DNA from: Arthrobacter sp. B3I9
Lineage (GTDB): Bacteria > Actinomycetota > Actinomycetes > Actinomycetales > Micrococcaceae
Assembly: GCF_030816935.1 (NCBI RefSeq)
Contig: NZ_JAUSYO010000001.1
Location: 2,418,001-2,482,000, forward strand
DNA: 64,000 nucleotides
Direction of reading: 5' to 3'
A program made the translations under genes and the position numbers. Below are positions 41,667 through 50,015 of the stretch, piece after piece (the stretch's first letter is position 1; the number at the start of each line of letters is the position of its first letter). The notes beneath the pieces are model-generated. The model made no database searches and had not been told where the DNA came from. It saw only the letters and a program-made list of their open reading frames with translations.

Positions 41667-41911
41667 CGCCAATGGTGACCGGCCGCGCACCGGTTGAGGA
41701 GAGCGCGCGGCCGGTAGTTGATGGGGCTTCGGCTCACGGCCGAGGCGATGGTTTGGGAACTTATCGGCGGGATTTTGCTGCTGAGCCCACTATCCCTTAA
41801 CCCACCTGAGAGGACGCTGAGAAGGCGTGGCCCCGCAGGAGCAGCGGTCCTGGACGGAGAAAAAGCGGGCCTTTGGTTGTCGCCGATGCGCCGGTGGCTC
41901 ATTCTTGGAAC

Positions 41912-43375
41912 ATGCAACACGTCCCGCTCCATTCCGCGGCCGCCCACCCCGGGCGCCGCCGGAGCCGCTGGGGCGTGCGCAAGCGTTCCACTGCGGCCGC
42001 AGTCGCCGTGGTGGCCGTGGCGCTGCTCGCGGGCGGACTGGTCCTCCTGGCACTGCTGGAGTCGACCCTGACAGCGTCGACCGAGTCGGCCGCGCGGCAG
42101 AAGACGCAGGATGTTGTCGCCCAGTTGGCGGTGGACGAGGACATCGAGGACGCGATTGAATACGTGATAGCGACGGGGCACGCCGGTCAGTATGTGCAGC
42201 TGATTAACGCCGCGGGTACCGTCATCGCCGGGTCCGAGCCGAGGGCGTCCAGCCAGCCGCTGTCCGGGTTGCGTCCTGAGCCCGGCTTTTCGCTGACGCA
42301 GCGCGTCTCCAGCCTGCCAAATATCGGCAACAATGACGACTTCCACGTCGTAGTGACGGGAGCCCGGGTGGCCAGGCAGCACGTGGTTGTGGTTGTCGCG
42401 TCCTCCGTGCAGTTGCAGGCCGAGACCATCTCCACCGTTGCTTCGCTCATGCTGGGGGCCGCGCCGCCCCTCTTGGCGGTTGTGGCCGTGTCCGTCTGGC
42501 TCCTGGTCGGCCGATCGCTCCGGCACGTCGAAAGGATTCGCGGCCAGGTGGCGCGGATCAACGCCGAACGCCTCGACGGGCGGGTTGATGTGCCGCCCAC
42601 CAAAGATGAGCTCGAGGCACTCGCGCTGACCATGAACACCATGCTTGAGCGCCTGCAGGCCTCGGACAGCGAACAGCGACGGTTTGTCTCCGACGCCAGC
42701 CACGAGCTGCGCAGTCCGCTGGCAACCCTGAGCGCCGGGCTGGAAATAGCGGCAGCGGATCCTACGGGGACGATGTGGTTCCAGTTGAAGGACGACCTCA
42801 CCGGCGAAACAGCCCGGATGCGCTACCTCGTGGAGGATCTCCTCACCCTGGCCCGGACGAACGACGGCGGCCTGACCCGGCAGGACGCTGATGTGGACCT
42901 GGACGACGTCGTGGGCCAGGAGGTGCGCCGGCTGCGGGCGGTCAGCAGCCACCAGGTTTCCGCGGATCTGACCCCGGTGCGCATCAAGGGCGACGCGCGC
43001 CGTCTCGCGCAGGTGCTGCGGAATGTCCTGGACAACGCCGACCGGCATGCGCTCTCCCTGATCCGTGTCAGCATGCACGCAGCCGACGGCGCGGCTGTCC
43101 TCACCGTCGACGACGACGGCGCCCCGGTTCCGGCAGCGGACCGGGAGCGGGTGTTCGAGCGCTTTGTCCGCCTGGACGAAAGCCGGTCACGGGAGGGCGG
43201 GGGCAGCGGCCTTGGCCTGGCCATCGCCGCCGGCATCATGGCGGCGCATCACGGCTCCATCCGGGCGACGGAAACTCCCGGAGGCGAGTGCCGCTTCGAA
43301 ATGGTCCTGCCGCTCCCGGCGCCTCCCGCCCAGGCGCCAGTCACGCGCGGGAGTGTGGCACGGCCGCGGAAGTAG
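41912..43375 (+). CDS. two-component sensor histidine kinase
   Basis: 487 residues. Two transmembrane helices (~30-50 AAVAVVAVALLAGGLVLLAL; ~185-208 LLAVVAVSVWLLVG) flank an extracellular sensor of ~130 residues. HAMP follows, then the HisKA box FVSDASHELRSPLATLSA with the phospho-acceptor His, N box LRNVLDNADRHA, and G boxes LTVDDDGAPVP and GGGSGLGLAIAAGI. Start ATG 41912; an upstream in-frame TTG at 41873 is possible. Its probable partner regulator is encoded tail to tail on the opposite strand, overlapping by 35 nt, which is unusual for this family. Confidence 0.9.
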   Translation: MQHVPLHSAAAHPGRRRSRWGVRKRSTAAAVAVVAVALLAGGLVLLALLESTLTASTESAARQKTQDVVAQLAVDEDIEDAIEYVIATGHAGQYVQLINAAGTVIAGSEPRASSQPLSGLRPEPGFSLTQRVSSLPNIGNNDDFHVVVTGARVARQHVVVVVASSVQLQAETISTVASLMLGAAPPLLAVVAVSVWLLVGRSLRHVERIRGQVARINAERLDGRVDVPPTKDELEALALTMNTMLERLQASDSEQRRFVSDASHELRSPLATLSAGLEIAAADPTGTMWFQLKDDLTGETARMRYLVEDLLTLARTNDGGLTRQDADVDLDDVVGQEVRRLRAVSSHQVSADLTPVRIKGDARRLAQVLRNVLDNADRHALSLIRVSMHAADGAAVLTVDDDGAPVPAADRERVFERFVRLDESRSREGGGSGLGLAIAAGIMAAHHGSIRATETPGGECRFEMVLPLPAPPAQAPVTRGSVARPRK

Positions 43376-44051
43376 CTTCCCGGTCGGCGCTGAGCAAGTA
43401 TCCGACGCCGCGGACGGTGGCCAGGGTGTGGACGCCGAAGGGGGCGTCGATTTTGCGCCGCAGGTATCCGATATAGACCTCCACGACGTTGTCGCCGCCC
43501 TCGAAGGCGGAGTCCCAGACGTTGTCGAGGATGTCGGCCTTGGACACGATCTGGTCGTGCCGGCGCATGAGGTATTGCAGGAGCCCGTACTCCCTCGCGG
43601 TGAGGTTAATGGCGGTTCCGCGCCGCCGTACGCGGTGGTCCACCGGGTCCAGGCTCAGCGTCCCGAGGGTCAGGACAACGGGTCGTTCCGGCGCTCCCCT
43701 GCGCATCAGGGCCCGGATCCGGGCTACGAGGACGAGGAAACTGAAGGGTTTGGTCAGATAGTCGTCGGCTCCCAGGTCGAAAGCATCCGTCTGGTCGTAC
43801 TCGCCGTCCTTCGCGGTAAGCATCAGCACCGGGGTCCAGTTCCGGCGTTGCCGCAGCTCACGGAGGACGTCATAGCCATTCTTGAGCGGCAGCATCAGAT
43901 CCAGCAGGATCACGTCGTAGGTGTTCTCCGTCGCCGCCGAGAGCCCGCTGACGCCGTCGTGAGCCACGTCCACGACGAACCCCTCATTCGCCAGTCCCCG
44001 GCGGACGGTATCGGCAAGGACCCTCTCATCCTCGACCAACAGGATCCTCAA
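43341..44051 (-). CDS. OmpR/PhoB-type response regulator
   Basis: 236 residues. Receiver domain with MRILLVEDERVLADTV (acidic pair), phospho-acceptor in DVILLDLMLPLKNGYD, Thr/Lys switch LMLTAKDGEYD and LTKPFSFLVLVAR; C-terminal winged helix (LTAREYGLLQYLMRRHDQIV to YIGYLRRKIDAPFGVHTLAT). Complete OmpR domain order. 140 bp downstream of the alcohol dehydrogenase gene, separated by a perfect terminator stem, so probably transcribed from its own promoter. Last 35 nt overlap the kinase gene antisense. Confidence 0.92.
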   Translation of the reverse strand: MRILLVEDERVLADTVRRGLANEGFVVDVAHDGVSGLSAATENTYDVILLDLMLPLKNGYDVLRELRQRRNWTPVLMLTAKDGEYDQTDAFDLGADDYLTKPFSFLVLVARIRALMRRGAPERPVVLTLGTLSLDPVDHRVRRRGTAINLTAREYGLLQYLMRRHDQIVSKADILDNVWDSAFEGGDNVVEVYIGYLRRKIDAPFGVHTLATVRGVGYLLSADREATSAAVPHSRA

Positions 44052-44150
44052 TGCCGGGCCTCCTCTTCCTCGAGACGAATATGGCGGGTGTGCACCCAGC
44101 CAGCATAGGCCCAGCGGCGGCGCCGTCCACGGGGCCTGGCGTCACGCGCA

Positions 44151-44181
44151 GGGCCCGGTTCCGCCGTCGGGAACCGGGCCC
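44151..44181. terminator. perfect 12-bp stem terminator
   Basis: GGGCCCGGTTCC and GGAACCGGGCCC form a perfect 12-bp stem with a 7-nt loop, 10 bp after the alcohol dehydrogenase stop and upstream of the response-regulator start. No T-tract, as is common for actinobacterial terminators. Confidence 0.8.
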
Positions 44182-44191
44182 GCAGAAGGGC

Positions 44192-45367
44192 TCAGGGCTT
44201 GAGGACCACCTTGATGCAGCCGTCCTCCTTCTTCTGGAACAGCTCGTAGGCTGCGGCGGCGCCGTCGAGGGGCACTTCGTGGGTCTTCAGGTCCATGACG
44301 CCCAGCGGATCGGCGGCGTCCTCGACGATCGGAAGCAGCTCATCGGTCCAGCGGCGGACGTTGCACTGGCCCATTCTCAACTGCAGCTGCTTGTCGAACA
44401 TTGCCAACAGCGGCATCGGGCTCGCGGTGCCGCCGTAGACGCCGCTCAGGGACAGGGTGCCGCCGCGCCGTACGGAGTCGATGGCGGCGTGCAGCACCGT
44501 CAGCCGGTCCACGCCCGCGGTTTCCATCGCCTTCTTGGCCAGGGCGTCGGGCAGGAGTCCGACGGCGTGCTGGGCGAAGGCGCCCACCGGGGAGCCGTGG
44601 GCCTCCATTCCGACGGCGTCGACGATTGCATCCGGCCCGCGCCCGTCAGTCATCTCGCGGAGCTCGTCAGCGATGTCCTTGGTGAAGTCGAGTGTCTCGA
44701 TCCCGTGGCGCTCGGCCATCTGCCGGCGCTCCGGAACCGGCTCGACGGCGATCACCCGGTGCCCGAGGTGGCGTCCGATCCGGCTCGCGAACTGGCCAAC
44801 CGGGCCGAGCCCGAAGACGGCCAGCGTCCCGCCGTCGGGAACATCTGCATACTTCACGCCCTGCCAGGCGGTGGGGAGAATGTCCGAAAGGTAGAGGTAC
44901 CGCTCATCGGGGAGTTCGTGCCCGACCTTGACGGGGCCGTAGTCGGCGTGGGGAACGCGCAGGAACTCGGCCTGGCCCCCTGGCACGGAGCCGTAAAGCT
45001 CCGAGAACCCGAAGAGGCTGGCCCCGCTGTTGTGCGAGTGCACCTGCGTGGTCTCGCACTGGGACTGTAGGCCCTGCTTGCACATCCAGCAGTGTCCGCA
45101 CGAGATGTTGAACGGAATGACCACCCGGTCACCGGGCTGGAGGTTCCGCACGTCGGCCCCGACCTCCTGCACGATCCCCATCGGCTCGTGGCCCAGGATG
45201 TCGCCGGCCTGCATGTACGGCCCCAGGACCTCGTACAGGTGGAGGTCAGAGCCGCAGATTGCCGAGGACGTGATCCGCACGATGGCATCCGTCGGCTCCT
45301 GGATCACCGGATCAGGCACGTTCTCTACGCGTACAGATCTTTTGCCCTGCCAGGTTAGTGCTCTCAT
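44192..45367 (-). CDS. zinc-dependent alcohol/formaldehyde dehydrogenase-like MDR
   Basis: 391 residues of the medium-chain dehydrogenase family. Catalytic zinc Cys in SSAICGSDLHLYE and the GHEPMGIV Glu; structural zinc cluster CGHCWMCKQGLQSQC (~94-108); Rossmann motif LAVFGLGPVGQFAS. Closest by architecture to the glutathione-independent formaldehyde dehydrogenase-like / FdhA-like group with the ~390-residue length and the long NSGASLFGFSELYGSVPGG insert. Start ATG 45367 with GAAGGAG. The upstream region holds three tandem 16-bp repeats that look like operator sites. Confidence 0.9.
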   Translation of the reverse strand: MRALTWQGKRSVRVENVPDPVIQEPTDAIVRITSSAICGSDLHLYEVLGPYMQAGDILGHEPMGIVQEVGADVRNLQPGDRVVIPFNISCGHCWMCKQGLQSQCETTQVHSHNSGASLFGFSELYGSVPGGQAEFLRVPHADYGPVKVGHELPDERYLYLSDILPTAWQGVKYADVPDGGTLAVFGLGPVGQFASRIGRHLGHRVIAVEPVPERRQMAERHGIETLDFTKDIADELREMTDGRGPDAIVDAVGMEAHGSPVGAFAQHAVGLLPDALAKKAMETAGVDRLTVLHAAIDSVRRGGTLSLSGVYGGTASPMPLLAMFDKQLQLRMGQCNVRRWTDELLPIVEDAADPLGVMDLKTHEVPLDGAAAAYELFQKKEDGCIKVVLKP

Positions 45368-45390
45368 TTGAACTCCTTCGGGAAGACGTT

Positions 45391-45438
45391 AACTACCGAG
45401 CTCGCCAACTACTGAGCTCGCCAACTACTAAGCTTGCT
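45391..45438. repeat. three tandem 16-bp repeats in dehydrogenase promoter region
   Basis: AACTACCGAGCTCGCC, AACTACTGAGCTCGCC and AACTACTAAGCTTGCT follow each other without gap, 23-71 bp upstream of the dehydrogenase ATG. Copies 1 and 2 differ by one base; copy 3 by three more. The GAGCTC/AAGCTT palindromic cores fit a repeated binding site for a dimeric regulator. Confidence 0.75.
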
Positions 45439-45569
45439 GAGTATTCAACGTAACCCGGGCCGGACTCCGGACACAAGACGGCCTCAGTGACCCGGTGTGT
45501 CAGCCAGGTCCACGGGGAATCGGGAGCGCCAGCGTAGACTCGAGCGATAATCCAGGATGAAAGCATGCG

Positions 45570-46214
45570 ATGAACAAGAACCGGCTCGAAGCCTTCAGCG
45601 ACGGCGTGCTCGCCATCATCATCACCATCATGGTCCTGGAGCTCCACGTCCCCACGGAGCCCACCTGGCACGCTCTGCTGGAGGAGGTGCCGACCTTCCT
45701 CAGCTATGTGCTGAGCTTTGCCTACGTGGGGATCTACTGGAACAACCACCACCACATGCTGCACCTCGCCGGGAGGATCAGCGGCGGGATCCTCTGGGCC
45801 AACCTGCATCTGCTGTTCTGGCTGTCGCTGCTGCCCTTTACCACCCGCTGGATGAACACGGGCGATCTGGCCGAGGTTCCGGTGCTCGTCTACGGGCTGA
45901 ATCTGCTGCTTGCCGCAATTGCCTTCTACATCCTCAAGACGACGCTTCTCCGGCGGCAAGGCCGGGATGGCCCGCTGGCCCTGGCAATGGGGCGGGACTG
46001 GAAGGGCAAGGCCTCGCCCGTTCTTTATCTGGTGGGGATGGGTGTCAGCCTGGTGCACCCGGCGCTCGGCGTCGCTGTCTACGCCGTCGTCGCAGCGATC
46101 TGGCTGATTCCGGACCGCCGGGTGGAGAGGTTCGTCTCCCGCGGGGCAGAGGCCGCCGGTGAGTCCGGCCCCGGTTCCCACCCCGGTTCCCACCCCGCCA
46201 GCCCCCTCCACTGA
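45570..46214 (+). CDS. TMEM175-family (DUF1211) membrane protein
   Basis: 214 residues. The N-terminal LEAFSDGVLAIIITIMVLEL (FSDG signature of TMEM175 pore helix 1) and LSYVLSFAYVGIYWNNHHHM in helix 3 are diagnostic. About six transmembrane helices form one bacterial TMEM175 repeat pair; the tail is a Gly/Ser/Pro/His repeat (GSHPGSHPASP). Family members are proton-leak or potassium channels. Starts ATG 45570; separated from the divergent dehydrogenase by 202 bp. Confidence 0.9.
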   Translation: MNKNRLEAFSDGVLAIIITIMVLELHVPTEPTWHALLEEVPTFLSYVLSFAYVGIYWNNHHHMLHLAGRISGGILWANLHLLFWLSLLPFTTRWMNTGDLAEVPVLVYGLNLLLAAIAFYILKTTLLRRQGRDGPLALAMGRDWKGKASPVLYLVGMGVSLVHPALGVAVYAVVAAIWLIPDRRVERFVSRGAEAAGESGPGSHPGSHPASPLH

Positions 46215-46256
46215 GGGCTGCACAGCCCCGGCCACCGCAGACGGCAGAATGGAGTC

Positions 46257-46922
46257 ATGCCCACACCCGAGTCCCCGGTTTCCGTCGTCGTCGGCGATGC
46301 GAGGGTCTCCGCCCTCTATGCCCGGCCGGCTGACGCGTTCGCCACGCTCGTTGTCGCCCACGGCGCCGGCACCGGCATGGACCATCCCTTCCTGGTTGGC
46401 TTCACACGTGCCTTGAACGGCAAGTCCGTCGCCACGCTCCGCTTCAACTTTCCGTACCGCGAGGCGGGGAAGAAGTTCCCGGACAGGCCGCCGGCCGCGA
46501 TCGCGGCGTGGCGGGCCGCCATGGCCGAAGCCGCTGCCCGCTCCGGCGGAGAGCCCGTCTGGGCCGGCGGCAAATCCTTCGGCGGCCGCATGGCGTCGAT
46601 GGCCGTCGCCGAGGGCATGGCCGCGGCGGGGCTGGTCTATCTCGGCTATCCCCTGCATCCACCGGGCAAGCCGGAGAAGCTGCGGGACGGGCACCTCTAC
46701 GGCCTGACCCTGCCGATGCTCTTCCTTCAGGGGACGCGGGATGCTTTTGCAACGCCCGCACTGCTCGAGTCAGTGGTTGCCCGCATCGGGCCCTCCGCGA
46801 CAGTGGAGTGGTGCGAGGGCGGCGGCCACACGTTCGACGTCGCTGGCCTTAAGCGGGCCCCCGAGGACGTCGGCGCCTCCCTGGCGGGCGCCGTCGCTTC
46901 CTTTCTGAAAGCGCGCAGCTAG
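46257..46922 (+). CDS. alpha/beta hydrolase (KANL3/Tex30-like)
   Basis: 221 residues. Oxyanion region VVAHGAGTGMDHPF, nucleophile elbow AGGKSFGGRMASMA (variant GKSFG), acid in LFLQGTRDAFATP and catalytic His in CEGGGHTFDV. This compact dienelactone-hydrolase-like family is common in actinobacteria with unknown substrates. 42 bp after the TMEM175-like gene on the same strand, with a small GGGCTG/CAGCCC hairpin between. 4-nt convergent overlap with the cfa gene. Confidence 0.88.
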   Translation: MPTPESPVSVVVGDARVSALYARPADAFATLVVAHGAGTGMDHPFLVGFTRALNGKSVATLRFNFPYREAGKKFPDRPPAAIAAWRAAMAEAAARSGGEPVWAGGKSFGGRMASMAVAEGMAAAGLVYLGYPLHPPGKPEKLRDGHLYGLTLPMLFLQGTRDAFATPALLESVVARIGPSATVEWCEGGGHTFDVAGLKRAPEDVGASLAGAVASFLKARS

Positions 46923-48202
46923 ATCCAGTCAGTCCGGCGCAGGGGCGGTTCGGCGCCGCCGGCCTTCTGCACCAGTACCTGGTTAACCCCCGTGAGTCCC
47001 GTTTCGAAGCCCAGGGCGCTGGCGGCCATGTACAGCCGCCAGACCCGGGCCCGTCCCGCGCCCACGATATCCACCGCTTCCTCCCAGTGGTCCTCCAGGT
47101 TCCGGACCCACGCCCGGAGGGTGAGCGCGTAGTGGCGGCGCAGCGCCTCGACGTCAAGGACCTCGAAGCCGCCGCCTTCCAGGGCCGTGACCGTTTCAGC
47201 GAGGCTGAGCATCTCGCCGTCGGGGAAGACATAGCGCGGGATGAAGGAGTCCGGGTCCGGGTCGGTGGGGCCGGCATTCCAGGAGATGGCGTGGTTCAGC
47301 AGTCGGCCGCCGGGACGGAGGAGCCCGTGCAGCCGGGAGACGTAGGCGGGCATCTGTTCTCCGCCGACATGCTCGGACATGCCGATGGAACTGATGGCAT
47401 CGAACGGGCCGTCCTCGACGTCGCGGTAGTCCTGCACCCGGATCTCGATCCGGTCGGTCAGGCCGGCGTCGGCCACCCGCTTGCCCGCCAGCGCGGCCTG
47501 CTCGGTGGAAAGGGTGACCCCGACGACGTCGGCGCCGTAGCGCTGGGCCGCGTGCAGCGCGAAGCTGCCCCATCCGCAACCGACGTCGAGCACCCGCATG
47601 CCCGGCCGAAGGCCCAGCTTGCGGCAAACCAGATCGATCTTGGCCTCTTGGGCAGCTTCAAGCCCGGTGTCCTCGGAATCCCAGACCGCACAGGAGTAAA
47701 CCATGGACGGGCCCAGGACAAGGCCGTAGAAGTCGTTGCCCACGTCATAATGATGGGAGATGGCCGCAGCGTCCCGTTTCTTGGAGTGGCGACGGCCCGC
47801 GCGGACGATCCTTGCTTCTTCCGGCGGCGGCGCCGGGTTCGGCCCCAGCGCCCCAAGCCGGACCGCCGTCCCCACCAGGAAAGCAAGCTCGCGGACAGTG
47901 GGCCTGCGGAACGGTCCGGGCTCCGCCAACTTGCCGGCAGAGCTCAAGGCGGAGAAGGACGCGAAAACGTCGTCGGGAGCATCGATATCCCCGGACACGT
48001 ACGCCCTGCTGAGGCCCAGCTGCCCCGGCGACCACAGGATCCGGCGCAGGGCCCGCCGTGACCTGAACACGATGAGCGGCGCTCCCGCCGGCCCCGCCTC
48101 CGACCCGTCCCAGGCCCGCAGCCGCAGGGGGATCTCGGAGGTGCCAAGGACAATGGCCAGCGCGGCGGCCAGCCGCGATGCGGCGTCTGTTTTTCTTCCC
48201 AC
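46919..48202 (-). CDS. cfa: cyclopropane-fatty-acyl-phospholipid synthase family
   Basis: 427 residues. An N-terminal lipid-binding domain (IVFRSRRALRRILWSPGQLG) precedes a SAM methyltransferase: VLDVGCGWGSFALHAAQRYG (motif I), GVTLSTEQAALAGKRVADAG, SSIGMSEHVGGEQMPAYV (the E-H-V pair used for bicarbonate/substrate), and YVFPDGEMLSLAETVTALE. Modifies unsaturated phospholipid acyl chains by methylene transfer; could equally make other branched chains such as 10-methyl, because actinobacterial paralogues differ in product. Start ATG 48202. Confidence 0.9.
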   Translation of the reverse strand: MGRKTDAASRLAAALAIVLGTSEIPLRLRAWDGSEAGPAGAPLIVFRSRRALRRILWSPGQLGLSRAYVSGDIDAPDDVFASFSALSSAGKLAEPGPFRRPTVRELAFLVGTAVRLGALGPNPAPPPEEARIVRAGRRHSKKRDAAAISHHYDVGNDFYGLVLGPSMVYSCAVWDSEDTGLEAAQEAKIDLVCRKLGLRPGMRVLDVGCGWGSFALHAAQRYGADVVGVTLSTEQAALAGKRVADAGLTDRIEIRVQDYRDVEDGPFDAISSIGMSEHVGGEQMPAYVSRLHGLLRPGGRLLNHAISWNAGPTDPDPDSFIPRYVFPDGEMLSLAETVTALEGGGFEVLDVEALRRHYALTLRAWVRNLEDHWEEAVDIVGAGRARVWRLYMAASALGFETGLTGVNQVLVQKAGGAEPPLRRTDWI

Positions 48203-48357
48203 GTCCCAAACCTCTCGTCCAATCGCTTTCCTCGCCCTAATCTATGCGCCGGTCCCGCCTTCGGAAAGGGGACCGACGGCCCTGCCTACGCACTCCGGCG
48301 GGCGGGGCGAGTGGGTGGGTCTGGTGCCCCGTACGCGCAGTGCCTATGGTGGCTGGT

Positions 48358-48720
48358 ATGTCAGAGGCTCTGTCGTCTCTCGCCGAGGCGTTTAAGAACG
48401 TGGGTGTGTCGCGGGCGTACGGCCCGGCCGTGCGGGTGGACGGGGAGGAACTGATTCCCGTGGCCCTCGTGTCCTTCGGGTTCGGAGGCGGTGGCACTTC
48501 CGAAGGCGGGACAGGGAGCCCCGGGGCCGGGACCAGCAGCGACGCCGCTGCCGCAGGCGGCGGAGGCGGCGGGTTCGTGCTTCCGCTCGGCGTGTACGGC
48601 CGGGACAGGAGCGGGCGCGTGGCGTTCCGTCCCAACACCGTGGCCGTGCTTGCCGCGCTGATGCCGCTGGTCTGCGCCGTCGGGTTTGCCGCCCGGGTGG
48701 TGCTCCGCGCCGTCCACTGA
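48358..48720 (+). CDS. GerW/YtfJ-like small protein
   Basis: 120 residues. LAEAFKNVGVSRAYGPAVRV and ELIPVALVSFGFGGGG match the YtfJ/GerW family, followed by a Gly/Ala-rich loop and GFVLPLGVYGR. A C-terminal hydrophobic helix (VAVLAALMPLVCAVGFAARV, ~93-112) is unusual for the spore-coat family and suggests membrane attachment. Role outside sporulating bacteria unknown. Start ATG 48358. Confidence 0.75.
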   Translation: MSEALSSLAEAFKNVGVSRAYGPAVRVDGEELIPVALVSFGFGGGGTSEGGTGSPGAGTSSDAAAAGGGGGGFVLPLGVYGRDRSGRVAFRPNTVAVLAALMPLVCAVGFAARVVLRAVH

Positions 48721-48722
48721 GA

Positions 48723-48765
48723 GGCCGTCCGCTGACAAGCGGTCCGCTGACAGGCGGTCACGGCC
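48723..48765. terminator. three-way-junction hairpin between convergent genes
   Basis: An outer stem GGCCGT/ACGGCC (48723-48728 with 48760-48765) encloses two small hairpins, CCGCT-GACA-AGCGG and CCGCT-GACA-GGCGG, which arose from a tandem GTCCGCTGACA duplication. It follows the YtfJ-like stop by 2 bp and overlaps the phosphoesterase stop. Probably a bidirectional terminator; too small and lacking tRNA arms to be a tRNA. Confidence 0.55.
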
Positions 48766-49867
48766 GGGCGTTGAAGACGTCGTCACCGAAGCTGTTGAGG
48801 CCCGCCGCCGCGGCATAACCCAGCCGGGGCAGGGAAAAGGCGTCCTCAACCGTAGCCAGCAGGCTGAAATGGTTGTAGAGCCGGTCCGACGTCGTGCCGC
48901 CCCTGATCAGCGGCGAGAGCACCAGGGCACCGATCCGCCCGCCGGCCGTGCCGCCGGGTATTCCTGACGGGCCGCCGGTGTTGCCCTCGGACTCATCAAA
49001 GGTGATGACGAGCATCCCGTCCTGCTTGAACGCCGGCGAGTCCAGGATCTGCGGAACCTCCCGGGCGAGCCAGGCGTCGGCGCGGGCCAGCCCGCCGGGG
49101 CTTCCGTCGACGCAGGGATCGTCGTGTCCGTCGTTGCACAGGTTGGGGGTGATATAGGCAAGGGCTGGCGTGGTGTCGAGCGACCGCAGGTCGCCCTCGA
49201 GTTCGCTGTAGTCGACGACGTCGGCCTTGCAGTCCGGGGAGGATGTAATCTCCTGGAAGTAGACAAACGGGTTGTGGCGGGTGGCGTACTGGTCACCCGC
49301 CTTCGCATCCTGGGAGGCGTCCTTGGCGCCGAGCCCCGGATGACGGCAGGGGCTTTTCATGTCCTCCATATAGCCTTTCCAGCGCTTTCCCGCCGCACTG
49401 AGCTGGCCCGCAAGGGTAGGCACCGACGCCGGATAGACACAGCCGGTGCCCTCGACCTGGCCCGGGGACACGACACCCGTCTGGCTGAACGGCGCGTACG
49501 TCGGGCAGTCGTCCCGGGTCATGGCATTCGACGCCTGCCCGGAGATCTGCGCGAGATAGTTCGGGTTGGAGTGGTGGGCGATGCCGTAGTATTGCGAGAG
49601 CAGTACGCCCTGCTTGCGAAGGGTGGCCGACAAGTACGGGGCCGCAGAACCGGCACCCCAGACCTTTTCATAGCCCTTGTTCTCGAGGTTGACGATGAAG
49701 ACATGCCCGGGGGTCCCTGCGCCGTTGGTCGTCGCCGATGGCGGCGGCGTCGGGGTGGGCGTTGGCGTGCATGCAGTAGTTACAAAGGCGAGCAGCATTG
49801 CGATGGCAATCCAGCAGGCGCGCGCTGCCCCCTTCGCGCCCGGAGTTGTTGAGGGATTCCGGCTCAT
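48758..49867 (-). CDS. lipoprotein phosphoesterase (acid phosphatase/PLC-like)
   Basis: 369 residues. ATG 49867; lipoprotein signal with hydrophobic AIAMLLAFVTTAC and lipobox TTAC, then a Pro/Thr linker. The phosphoesterase domain (PF04185-like) has FIVNLENKGYEKVWG, YGIAHHSNPNYLAQISGQAS, YITPNLCNDGHDDPC and the metal-site MLVITFDESEGNTGGPSG, ending IRGGTTSDRLYNHFS. Family members hydrolyse phosphomonoesters or phospholipid headgroups at the cell surface. Single gene, convergent with the YtfJ-like gene. Confidence 0.88.
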   Translation of the reverse strand: MSRNPSTTPGAKGAARACWIAIAMLLAFVTTACTPTPTPTPPPSATTNGAGTPGHVFIVNLENKGYEKVWGAGSAAPYLSATLRKQGVLLSQYYGIAHHSNPNYLAQISGQASNAMTRDDCPTYAPFSQTGVVSPGQVEGTGCVYPASVPTLAGQLSAAGKRWKGYMEDMKSPCRHPGLGAKDASQDAKAGDQYATRHNPFVYFQEITSSPDCKADVVDYSELEGDLRSLDTTPALAYITPNLCNDGHDDPCVDGSPGGLARADAWLAREVPQILDSPAFKQDGMLVITFDESEGNTGGPSGIPGGTAGGRIGALVLSPLIRGGTTSDRLYNHFSLLATVEDAFSLPRLGYAAAAGLNSFGDDVFNARP

Positions 49868-50015
49868 GGTTTCCGGCTTTCTGGTTGACCGGGCCAGCGG
49901 GATAGCCGGGCCGATGCTCGTACTGTCCCACCAGCGGATCACAGCAGCCCCCGAAGTCCCTTAAGAAAGCCTGTGAAGTTCCCGGTTATCAATTTCCGAA
50001 AGGGCCGCAGCTGCT

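Noticed and set aside
48723..48765. tRNA-like cloverleaf
   Set aside because: Only 43 nt with two arms, no T-loop or anticodon arm; better explained as a terminator.
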